Part shown: in pieces, positions 1 through 6,150 of the stretch
Layout of the letters: the number at the start of each line of letters is the position of its first letter
Numbering within the stretch: position 1 is the stretch's first letter
Assembly: GCA_031422555.1 (NCBI GenBank)
Contig: JANPLZ010000145.1
Span: 1-11,865, forward strand
Source: JANNAT01 sp031422555
Lineage (GTDB): Bacteria > Pseudomonadota > Alphaproteobacteria > Rhodobacterales > Rhodobacteraceae
Length of the DNA: 11,865 nucleotides
Reading direction: 5' to 3'
Notes under the pieces: model-generated
The model's database searches: none
The model's input: the letters and a program-made list of their open reading frames with translations, nothing else
What the model was told of the DNA's origin: nothing
Translations under genes and position numbers: made by a program

Positions 1-1223
1 TTCGTACCCGACAAAGTCGTCGTGCTGCCTGTGGCAATTTCCAGGCCGCCCAAACCCGAAACCACGCCCGACACATTTGATGCGCCGGTGTTAAGGGTCA
101 AAACCGACCCGCCGGACAAGCTGACAGCGCCCGCGCCTGCGATTGAGGCAACGCTTTCATCCCCGCCGCCTGTCAAAGTCAGCGTCCCCCCATTGGTCAG
201 CGCCAGTGTAGCGGCCAAGCCGCCGCCATTGGTTGACAAGGTGCCGCCAGACACAATGGTAATCCCCGAGGTATTCGATATTGTCCCACTTAACGTGGTG
301 GTATCTGTGTTGACAGTTACCGCACCGGTGCCGTTCAAAGTGCCCGCAATCGTGCCACCCTGCAACGTCTGCAAACCAGAAGCGGTCACTGTCGTGCCTG
401 CGGCAATTGTTGCCCCGTTCGACTGATCAAAGGTCGTCGTCGACACCGTTACAGTGTCGCTGGTTGCCCCACCCGACTGGTCAAAATCGGTTGCCGTCAA
501 AACGGCCGATCCACCAATGGTGCCGCCGGTTTGTATCAACGGACCGATCGATTCTGCGACGTTCACGGTCAATGTCCCAGCGCCCGAAACCGTAACGGTT
601 GCTAAATCGCCGATATCTGTTCCCGCTGCCAGCACCAACTCGCCGCCGCTGACGTTGACCACATTGGCAATCACCCCGCTGTTGGTGAAAATGCCGCCCG
701 TTACGGCAAGTTCCCCGTCGATGGTGCCAGAATTGGTCCCTGTGCCGCCATTGGTCGTGACATTTCCGGTCAAAGTGCCGTTCTGAACCAACGCGCCGGT
801 CCCGCTGATAACGGTCGCGCCGATGATCGACCCGCCCAAGCCAACGGTTACCGTTCCGCCGGTTATCGCCACACCGTTGGTGGCCGTCAAATCGCTGTTG
901 ATCGTCAAAGTGCCCGCGCTGACCGCGACAGTGTTAACTGGTGTTGTGCCGCCGCCACCCAATGTTGGTTGATTGCCGCCGGCAATGTCCAGCACCACAT
1001 CGCCGTTGGCGGCTGGGGCCGCATCACCGACCCAATTCTGGCCAACCGTAAAATTGGTGTTCTGCGAGCCATCCCACGCCTGCGCCTGCAACATTTGCGG
1101 CGCGATGATCGCCAGCCCAAGGGCCAAGGCGGTGGTGGTCAACAGCATTGTCATGCTGCGGCCAGATGGCACCAAAAACTTGTCAACGGTTACAAACGGG
1201 CTTCCCACGGTGTTTGACATCAT
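1..1223 (-). CDS. Secreted autotransporter-like repeat protein, N-terminal part (runs off left edge)
   Basis: The minus strand is open without a stop from 1223 to the window edge, giving 407 codons. The start chosen is ATG at 1223-1221, which has AGGA six bases upstream; a second ATG follows directly. Residues 1-49 form a long signal peptide: about 23 polar and basic residues, a hydrophobic core (LLTTTALALGLAIIAP), then AQA before WDG, where signal peptidase should cut. The mature part opens with the WDG...NW...GDAAPA...DVVLDI pattern that is common at the start of autotransporter passengers. From about residue 95 on it is almost entirely Gly, Thr, Ser, Asn, Val and Ala in short strand-like units (SGGTLT, TGGTVTV, NSGTIDG), as expected of a right-handed beta-helix. 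No cysteine is seen. It probably continues to a C-terminal outer-membrane beta-barrel outside the window, so type V secretion is an inference. A large repeat adhesin of another class remains possible. Confidence 0.82.
   Translation of the reverse strand, partial: MMSNTVGSPFVTVDKFLVPSGRSMTMLLTTTALALGLAIIAPQMLQAQAWDGSQNTNFTVGQNWVGDAAPAANGDVVLDIAGGNQPTLGGGGTTPVNTVAVSAGTLTINSDLTATNGVAITGGTVTVGLGGSIIGATVISGTGALVQNGTLTGNVTTNGGTGTNSGTIDGELAVTGGIFTNSGVIANVVNVSGGELVLAAGTDIGDLATVTVSGAGTLTVNVAESIGPLIQTGGTIGGSAVLTATDFDQSGGATSDTVTVSTTTFDQSNGATIAAGTTVTASGLQTLQGGTIAGTLNGTGAVTVNTDTTTLSGTISNTSGITIVSGGTLSTNGGGLAATLALTNGGTLTLTGGGDESVASIAGAGAVSLSGGSVLTLNTGASNVSGVVSGLGGLEIATGSTTTLSGT
409..485 (-). repeat. 54-nt internal repeat in the autotransporter passenger
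   Basis: Two near-identical 23-bp stretches, 409-431 and 463-485, lie exactly 54 bp (18 codons) apart and in frame. They encode FDQSGGAT and FDQSNGAT at about residues 247-254 and 265-272. They differ at only a few positions. This is a recent or selectively held duplication of one beta-helix rung. It is the clearest DNA-level repeat in the visible part of the gene, the other repeats being conserved only at protein level. Confidence 0.7.
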
Positions 1224-1300
1224 AAAAAATCCTGCAAGAGGGCGGAAAACGGCTTAAATTAGTCAAATCCTAGGCAGGATCGGCGGATTTATGCAAATGA

Positions 1301-1329
1301 ATTATAAACCTTTTCATGCCTTTCATCGG
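1301..1329 (-). promoter_or_regulatory. Possible promoter of the autotransporter-like gene
   Basis: On the minus strand a perfect TATAAT lies at 1306-1301, but the matching -35 position (about 1329-1324) is poor (CCGATG). A second weak candidate is TTGCAT (1296-1291) with an 18-bp spacer to TAGGAT (1272-1267). Either would leave a leader of roughly 45-75 nt before the ATG. The region 1224-1495 between the two divergent genes shows nothing else I can support: no stable hairpin, no convincing small ORF and no clear zapE promoter. Confidence 0.3.
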
Positions 1330-1495
1330 ACTAGCGGATTTGTCGTCACAGGCCGGGGCCAGACTCAAAGCCGAATAATGTCACGATTGCGGCAGTTTTC
1401 TGGCGATAAAGGCCACACCGCCAAAGCTGACATTCCCAACGCAAGGCCGGCGAATTTGTGATTCCAAACACCGCTGAACCACTTTACACAAAGCC

Positions 1496-2575
1496 ATGCA
1501 AATGCCGCTGATCGATCTTTATGACGCAAAAATTGCCGCAGGCGACTTGCGTGCCGACCCCGCCCAGCAGGCTGTGCTGGCCCAGATGGAGCCGTTGCGC
1601 CTCTGGTTGCAGGCCAATGCCACCCGCAAAATCGGGCTGTTTGCCGGTCTGTTCGCCAAACCGCTGATGCCGCCGCGTGGGCTATATCTGTGGGGCGGGG
1701 TTGGGCGTGGCAAATCCATGCTTATGGATATGGTGTTTCACGCCACCGACATTGCGCTGAAACGTCGTGTCCATTTTCACGCTTTCATGCAAGAAGCCCA
1801 CCACGCTATGCACGCGGCCCGCAAAAAGGGTGTCGAAGACCCGCTGGCGCCCTTTGCCGATGCGGTGATCCATGATGCGCAATTGCTGGCATTTGATGAA
1901 ATGCAGATCACCGATATCACCGATGCAATGATCGTCGGGCGGCTGTTTGAAAAGCTGCTGGCGGCGGGCGTGGTGATTGTCACCACGTCAAACCGCCCGC
2001 CCGAAGATCTGTATCTGAACGGGCTGAACCGCGCGTTGTTCCTGCCGTTTATCGACATTCTGCGCGCCCGGCTTGATGTGGTCGAATTGCGCAGCCCGAC
2101 CGATTATCGCCAAAGCCGGTTGGCCGGTGCGCAAGTGTATTTTTATCCGGCAGGCAAAGCGAAAGGCGAGATTGCGGCGATCTGGTCAGATTTGACCGGG
2201 GGCTCGCCGGGCCTGCCGCTGATCCTGCCGGTCAATGGCCGACACGTTGAATTGCCGCGTTTTGCCAATGGTGTTGGCCGTGCCTCGTTTTGGGAGCTGT
2301 GCGCCAAATCGCTTGGCCCGGCGGATTATCTTGCCATCGCTCAGGCCGTGCGGGTGTTGATCCTTGAAGACATCCCGCAACTTTCGTCCGGCAATTACAA
2401 CGAGGCCAAACGCTTTGTGACCTTGATCGACGCCTTGTACGAAGCCCGGGTGCGACTGATTTGTTCGGCCGCAGATGCGCCGGAGCGGCTGTATATCGAA
2501 GGCGCTGGCAGTTTCGAATTTGAACGCACCGCCAGCCGGCTGCGCGAGATGCAGGGCGCCGAGTGGGGGCAATAA
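1496..2575 (+). CDS. zapE: Cell division protein ZapE / AFG1-type P-loop ATPase
   Basis: The 359-residue protein matches the length and layout of the AFG1-like/ZapE family of AAA-related ATPases. Walker A is GGVGRGKS (residues 67-74), Walker B is LLAFDE (130-135), followed by the family-typical MQITDITDAM and a sensor-like strand VVIVTTSNRPPEDLY (159-173). In E. coli ZapE associates with the Z-ring and affects constriction, while the mitochondrial homologue AFG1/LACE1 is linked to quality control of respiratory-chain subunits; which role applies here cannot be told from sequence. The protein should be cytoplasmic or peripheral at the inner membrane. ATG 1496 has no good Shine-Dalgarno, and a second in-frame ATG at 1502 is equally possible. 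It is transcribed alone and converges on the TSUP gene with only 13 bp between stop codons. Confidence 0.9.
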   Translation: MQMPLIDLYDAKIAAGDLRADPAQQAVLAQMEPLRLWLQANATRKIGLFAGLFAKPLMPPRGLYLWGGVGRGKSMLMDMVFHATDIALKRRVHFHAFMQEAHHAMHAARKKGVEDPLAPFADAVIHDAQLLAFDEMQITDITDAMIVGRLFEKLLAAGVVIVTTSNRPPEDLYLNGLNRALFLPFIDILRARLDVVELRSPTDYRQSRLAGAQVYFYPAGKAKGEIAAIWSDLTGGSPGLPLILPVNGRHVELPRFANGVGRASFWELCAKSLGPADYLAIAQAVRVLILEDIPQLSSGNYNEAKRFVTLIDALYEARVRLICSAADAPERLYIEGAGSFEFERTASRLREMQGAEWGQ

Positions 2576-2588
2576 GCGTATGATCGCG

Positions 2589-3350
2589 CTAACCCCAGAC
2601 CTGCCATAACAACCGCAATGCCATGCCGGTGGACGTGACCACCAGCAACGGTTTGATCAACCCCGCCCCCACGCGCATCGCCAAACGTGCGCCCAATGCG
2701 GCCCCTGCCACTTGGGCCGCAGCCATGGCAAACCCGGTGGCCCACCACATTGCCCCGCTGGTGGCAAACACCGCCAATGCGCCGATGTTGGACGCAAAAT
2801 TCAACAGCTTGGTATGCGCCGTGGCTTTCAGAATGCCAAACCCCGCCAGCATCACAAACCCCAACATGTAAAAAGCCCCGGCCCCCGGCCCGAAAACCCC
2901 GTCATAGGCTGCAATCAGCGGCACGGCGGTGGCGGCAAAAATCACTGGCCGCAGCCGCTGGGCGCGGGGCGCATCGGTCAGGCCGGGTTTGAACGCAAAG
3001 AACAGCGCCACCGCCACCAAAACAAGCGGCATAACCACCCGTAGCCAGTGCAGCGGCACTGCGTGGGCCAGCAACGCCCCGCCCGCCCCGGCAAGCGCAC
3101 TAAGTGCCGCCATCGCCAGTTGGTCGCGCAATTTCACGTGCCCGGCGCGGGCGTAGCTGATCGCGGCGGATCCTGAACCAAAGGTGCCTTGCAGCTTGTT
3201 GGTCGCCAAGGCCTCCAGCGGCGACGCCCCGGCCAGCAACAGCGCGGGCACAGCGATCAACCCGCCGCCGCCCGCAATCGCATCAACAAAACCTGCAATA
3301 AACGCCGCACAGATCAGCAAAACGGCAAGGTGACTGGCAACTTCAAACAT
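2589..3350 (-). CDS. TSUP-family (TauE/SafE, formerly DUF81) membrane permease
   Basis: This is a 253-residue, very hydrophobic protein with about seven or eight predicted membrane segments. It carries the family's duplicated signature: GFVDAIAGGGGLI (20-32) with ATNKLQGTFGS (49-59) in the first half, and YDGVFGPGAGAF followed by KLLNFASNIGAL in the second. TSUP proteins move sulfite, sulfoacetate, thiosulfate or other sulfur-containing or organic anions across the inner membrane; the substrate here is unknown. The start is ATG 3350, with GGAG five bases upstream; a TTG immediately before it is less likely. It lies 27 bp after the GNAT gene on the same strand and is probably the last gene of the serB unit. 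No clear terminator is visible in the short gap to the convergent zapE gene. Confidence 0.88.
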   Translation of the reverse strand: MFEVASHLAVLLICAAFIAGFVDAIAGGGGLIAVPALLLAGASPLEALATNKLQGTFGSGSAAISYARAGHVKLRDQLAMAALSALAGAGGALLAHAVPLHWLRVVMPLVLVAVALFFAFKPGLTDAPRAQRLRPVIFAATAVPLIAAYDGVFGPGAGAFYMLGFVMLAGFGILKATAHTKLLNFASNIGALAVFATSGAMWWATGFAMAAAQVAGAALGARLAMRVGAGLIKPLLVVTSTGMALRLLWQVWG

Positions 3351-3377
3351 CAAAACTCCGGCCGTGGCATATGGCGA

Positions 3378-3860
3378 TCAGGCCAGATCAAACCGCATCA
3401 AAACCCGCCCGACAACGCGGCCATCCGCCAAAGCATAGCCCGGCATACGATCATATTCGGTAAACCCCCGGCGGGTGTAGTATCCCAAGCCCGGCGCATT
3501 ATCGGCCCGGATGCTGGCGTTGATCACCACCACGCCCGCGTGTTTTGCCATTACCTTGGTGGCGGCAAACAAAGGAGCGCCTACGCCGCTGCGCTGCAAG
3601 TCGGGGCGCACAAAGGTGCCGATATCCGCCCATCCATCGGGCAATCCGGGCCAAAGCCCCAGCGATTGAAAGCCGATCACCCCGTGCGGGCCATCCGCCA
3701 CCACGCAGCAGATTTTGGTCTTTGGGCCAAGATAGTTTGCAACAAAGGCGCCCCGGTCAAACGGCGTCAGATAGGCTGTGGTGCCGCCAATCGAAATGAT
3801 GTCGGCATGGATCGCCATCATGGTGCCCACGTCCGACAGCGTGGCGTCGCGCACTAGCAT
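3378..3860 (-). CDS. GNAT-family N-acetyltransferase
   Basis: The protein has 160 residues, a normal length for a single GNAT domain. An N-terminal VRDATLSDVGTMMAIH strand-helix unit is followed by the acetyl-CoA pyrophosphate-binding motif A, VRPDLQRSGVGAPLF (84-98, with the Q-R-x-G-x-G core), and by the motif B region ASIRADNAPGLGYYTRRGF (115-133). These are the hallmarks of acetyl-CoA-dependent acylation of an amine. The overall pattern resembles the phosphinothricin/L-amino-acid N-acyltransferase branch, but the acceptor cannot be assigned. ATG 3860 overlaps the serB stop codon (ATGCTAG, a 7-nt overlap) and is preceded by AGGG five bases away inside serB, which suggests translational coupling. 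It may therefore be co-made with serB for a metabolic rather than a resistance role, but this is inference. Confidence 0.85.
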   Translation of the reverse strand: MLVRDATLSDVGTMMAIHADIISIGGTTAYLTPFDRGAFVANYLGPKTKICCVVADGPHGVIGFQSLGLWPGLPDGWADIGTFVRPDLQRSGVGAPLFAATKVMAKHAGVVVINASIRADNAPGLGYYTRRGFTEYDRMPGYALADGRVVGRVLMRFDLA

Positions 3861-4738
3861 CCCGGCCCTGAAAACGCGGCCCGCGCGTAGCCCTGCAGAT
3901 ATAACAGCGCCGTCAGATCGCCGTGGTTGATCCGGATATCACATTCTGCCTGAACGCTGGGCTTGGCGTGCAACGCCACACCGGTGCCCGCCACCCCCAG
4001 CATGCCCAGATCATTCGCGCCGTCGCCAACGGCAATTGCATCCTGCGGCGTTATCCCCAGCCGTTGCGATATCTCTTGCAGCGCCTGCACTTTTGCGGCC
4101 CGGCCAAGGATGGGGTCGGCTACTTTGCCGGTCAACCGCCCGTCGGCCACCAACAAAGTATTGGCGCGGTGTTCGTCAAAGCCCAACACCGCCGCAATAT
4201 GGCCGGTAAACGCGGTAAAGCCGCCCGATACCAAGGCGGCATAGGCCCCGTTCGCCTTCATCGTGGCCAGCAAGATCTCGCCCCCCGGCATCAGGGTGAT
4301 CCGGTCGCGGATGACGCGGTCGATCATCGTTTCGGCCAGTCCGGCCAACAAACCGACTCGTTCGCGCAGGGCGTCTTCGAAATCCAACTCGCCGTTCATT
4401 GCCCGCGCAGTGATGCCCGCCACATGCGCCCCAACCCCCGCCGCATCGGCCAATTCGTCGATGCATTCCTGCTGAATCATCGTGCTGTCCATATCGGCGA
4501 TCAACAGGCGTTTCTTGCGGCCCGTCGCGGGTTGCACCACCAGATCAACACCGATGCTTTGCAAGCCGTCCCACACCTGCCAGCGATTGTCGGGCACCAC
4601 GGCTATGGCAAATTCGGCTGCAACCGCAGGGTCAAGCCATACCGCATCGCCCCCACCCCAGGCATTGCGCAAGGATTCAACCGTTATGCGGTCAATGTGG
4701 GGTGTGTTTGGGTTGGTCAGCAACGTGGCGATGAACAT
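3854..4738 (-). CDS. serB: Phosphoserine phosphatase
   Basis: SerB dephosphorylates O-phosphoserine to serine, the last step of the phosphorylated pathway. The protein is 294 residues. All HAD-fold motifs are present: the nucleophile motif DMDSTMI (82-88; nucleophile Asp82, general acid/base Asp84), the substrate-recognition segment QQECIDELA, motif II SGGF (171-174), motif III Lys216, and the Mg-binding GDGANDLGML (238-247). The roughly 75-residue N-terminal part is the short regulatory-like extension usual in proteobacterial SerB. The frame stays open far upstream, antisense to serC, but the SerB family pattern begins at MFIATLL, so ATG 4738 is chosen; a weak GGAAA lies upstream. It is divergent from serC-serA and heads a unit with the GNAT and TSUP genes. 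Confidence 0.95.
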   Translation of the reverse strand: MFIATLLTNPNTPHIDRITVESLRNAWGGGDAVWLDPAVAAEFAIAVVPDNRWQVWDGLQSIGVDLVVQPATGRKKRLLIADMDSTMIQQECIDELADAAGVGAHVAGITARAMNGELDFEDALRERVGLLAGLAETMIDRVIRDRITLMPGGEILLATMKANGAYAALVSGGFTAFTGHIAAVLGFDEHRANTLLVADGRLTGKVADPILGRAAKVQALQEISQRLGITPQDAIAVGDGANDLGMLGVAGTGVALHAKPSVQAECDIRINHGDLTALLYLQGYARAAFSGPGC

Positions 4739-4773
4739 CAAAGATTTCCGACAGGGACGGGTCAGCGTCGCAA

Positions 4774-4800
4774 TTGCACGCCATTGCGGCGGTTTACGAT
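4774..4800 (+). promoter_or_regulatory. Weak candidate promoter for serC-serA
   Basis: TTGCAC (4774-4779) and TACGAT (4795-4800) are the best plus-strand -35/-10 pair between serB and serC. The spacer is only 15 bp, so this is a weak call. Transcription from here would start near 4806 and include the whole candidate serC leader. I see no better match in 4739-4843, and no clear promoter for serB on the opposite strand. Confidence 0.25.
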
Positions 4801-4843
4801 GATTTTCCCGCTTGCGCCACCCCGCAACCCCCCTTAAACGCGG

Positions 4844-4891
4844 CGTTGGGACACCCTTCCCCAACGAAGGGCATTTATCTGTGAGGATACC
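4844..4891 (+). promoter_or_regulatory. Candidate serC leader RNA (cis-regulatory structure)
   Basis: Just upstream of serC the RNA can fold in competing ways. Hairpin A pairs CGTTGGG (4844-4850) with CCCAACG (4860-4866), seven base pairs. Hairpin B pairs CCCTTC (4854-4859) with GAAGGG (4866-4871), six base pairs, with CCCAAC as its loop. The two share bases, so both full stems can form only as a strained pseudoknot. A third hairpin pairs TATCT (4876-4880) with GGATA (4885-4889), including one U-G pair. It closes a GTGA loop of GNRA type and covers most of the serC ribosome binding site GAGGA (4883-4887). A putative 'serC leader' regulatory RNA is known upstream of serC-serA in alphaproteobacteria, with its last stem overlapping the ribosome binding site, and this fits that description. 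Identity is by position and architecture, not by a covariance search. Confidence 0.72.
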
Positions 4892-6049
4892 ATGACTGAA
4901 CTGACCGCCCCGGCGCAGCGCCCGGCAAATCCCCGTTTTTCGTCCGGCCCTTGTGCCAAAATCCCCGGCTATTCCCTTGATCATCTGGCGGACGCCCCGC
5001 TTGGCCGCTCGCATCGCGCTGCCGTTGGCAAGGCCAAGCTGCGTGAGGCGATTGATCTGACCCGTGAAATTCTTGGCGTGCCTGCGGATTACCGCATCGG
5101 CATTGTTCCCGGTTCCGATACGGGCGCGGTTGAAATGGCGATGTGGACGCTGCTGGGCGCGCGGCCTGTCGAGATGCTGGCTTGGGAATCGTTCGGCGAA
5201 GGTTGGGTGACAGATGCGGTCAAACAGTTGCGGCTGGATGCCAAAGTTAAGATCGCCCCCTACGGACAGATCGTAGATTTCAACACCGTCAATTTTGATT
5301 GTGACGTTGTGTTCACATGGAACGGCACCACCAGCGGCTGCCGTTTGCCAAACGGCGACGCTATTCCCGCCCATCGCGCCGGGCTGACGATTTGTGACGC
5401 TACCAGCGCCGCGTTCGCAATGGAACTGCCGTGGGACAAGCTGGATGTCACAACCTTTAGCTGGCAAAAAGTGCTGGGCGGCGAAGGCGCGCATGGAATG
5501 CTTATCCTGTCGCCCCGCGCGGTGGAACGGCTGGAAAGTTACACGCCGGCGTGGCCGCTGCCCAAGATTTTCCGGCTGACCTCTAAAGGCAAGCTGATCG
5601 ACGGCATTTTTGTGGGTGAGACGATCAATACCCCGTCCATGCTGGCGGTCGAAGATTATCTTGTGGCTCTGAAATGGGCAAAAACGGTTGGTGGGCTGCG
5701 CGGCCTTGTTGATCGCGCCACCGCGAATGCCACCGCGGTTTGGCAGTTTTGCGCGCAAAATCCGTGGCTTGCCAATTTGGCCGATACCGCTGATATCGCG
5801 TCAACCACCAGTGTTTGTCTCAAATTCAACGACCCGCGGATCACCGACGGTGAGGCCTTTGCCAAAGCCGTGGCCAAGCGGCTTGAACGGGCGGGCGTGG
5901 CCTTTGACATCGGCGCATACCGCGATGCGCCACCCGGCCTGCGTATCTGGTGCGGATCAACGGTTGAGGCGGCCGATGTAGCGGCCCTGATGCCATGGAT
6001 CGCCCACGCCTTTCACGCCGAAATTGCGGGTCTTCAGGCCGCCGCCTGA
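4892..6049 (+). CDS. serC: Phosphoserine aminotransferase
   Basis: SerC is a PLP enzyme that transfers an amino group from glutamate to 3-phosphohydroxypyruvate, giving O-phosphoserine. The 385-residue protein belongs to the longer alphaproteobacterial/Methanosarcina-type SerC group. It shows the N-terminal NPRFSSGPCAKIPGYS, the phosphate/PLP-contacting GIVPGSDTGAVEMAMW (70-85), VFTWNGTTSG (140-149), the cofactor aspartate in TICDATSA, and the Schiff-base lysine Lys193 in SWQKVLGGEGAHG. The start is ATG 4892, with GAGGA four bases upstream, itself inside the last hairpin of the candidate leader RNA. It is followed after 101 bp by serA on the same strand and is divergent from serB. Expression is probably controlled through the leader. 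Confidence 0.96.
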   Translation: MTELTAPAQRPANPRFSSGPCAKIPGYSLDHLADAPLGRSHRAAVGKAKLREAIDLTREILGVPADYRIGIVPGSDTGAVEMAMWTLLGARPVEMLAWESFGEGWVTDAVKQLRLDAKVKIAPYGQIVDFNTVNFDCDVVFTWNGTTSGCRLPNGDAIPAHRAGLTICDATSAAFAMELPWDKLDVTTFSWQKVLGGEGAHGMLILSPRAVERLESYTPAWPLPKIFRLTSKGKLIDGIFVGETINTPSMLAVEDYLVALKWAKTVGGLRGLVDRATANATAVWQFCAQNPWLANLADTADIASTTSVCLKFNDPRITDGEAFAKAVAKRLERAGVAFDIGAYRDAPPGLRIWCGSTVEAADVAALMPWIAHAFHAEIAGLQAAA

Positions 6050-6066
6050 CGATCCATCGCCCCGGA

Positions 6067-6118
6067 CGTGATCACGGGCCCCGTATCATCGCCATAGGTC
6101 CCCGATCAGATCGGGGAC
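6067..6118. repeat. Palindromic REP-like hairpin between serC and serA
   Basis: A perfect 9-bp inverted repeat, GTCCCCGAT (6098-6106) and ATCGGGGAC (6110-6118), has a three-base loop (CAG). Just before it lies a 10-bp palindrome CGTGATCACG (6067-6076). No T-run follows the hairpin, so it is not a standard intrinsic terminator. The GTCCCCGAT/ATCGGGGAC core resembles short palindromes that recur between genes in Rhodobacterales and related genomes; that resemblance is from memory. In the serC-serA transcript it could act as an mRNA stabiliser or a partial attenuator that sets the serC:serA ratio. Confidence 0.6.
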
Positions 6119-6150
6119 TGCTCCCCCCCTTCCAATCAAAGGACCACATC

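Noticed and set aside
22..786. Plus-strand Pro/Val-rich open frames at the left end
   Set aside because: They are complements of the Gly/Thr/Asn-rich minus-strand passenger gene. The Pro/Val bias is what its antisense would give, and the minus strand has a start, ribosome binding site and signal peptide.
1381..1497. 38-codon minus-strand ORF upstream of zapE, with a hydrophobic patch in a neighbouring frame recalling a sorting-signal tail
   Set aside because: It has no ribosome binding site, covers the zapE start, and the resemblance needs a frameshift. It is not supportable as a gene or relic.
3923..4837. 304-codon plus-strand open frame opposite serB
   Set aside because: It is antisense to well-conserved serB motifs and has no recognisable domain or ribosome binding site.
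4844..4871. Reading the serC leader stem as a serB or serC intrinsic terminator
   Set aside because: Neither side of the stem is followed by a proper T-run, and it lies between divergent promoters and a start codon rather than after a gene.
4739..5758. Long N-terminal extension of the serB frame antisense to serC
   Set aside because: SerB homology begins at ATG 4738. The extension is rich in Arg, Gln and His with no domain, and lies opposite the conserved serC gene; it is a GC-driven shadow.
5995..6150. Upstream extension of the serA frame overlapping the serC end
   Set aside because: It contains the palindromic hairpin in an unlikely protein sequence, while ATG 6151 has a good ribosome binding site and a typical SerA N-terminus.
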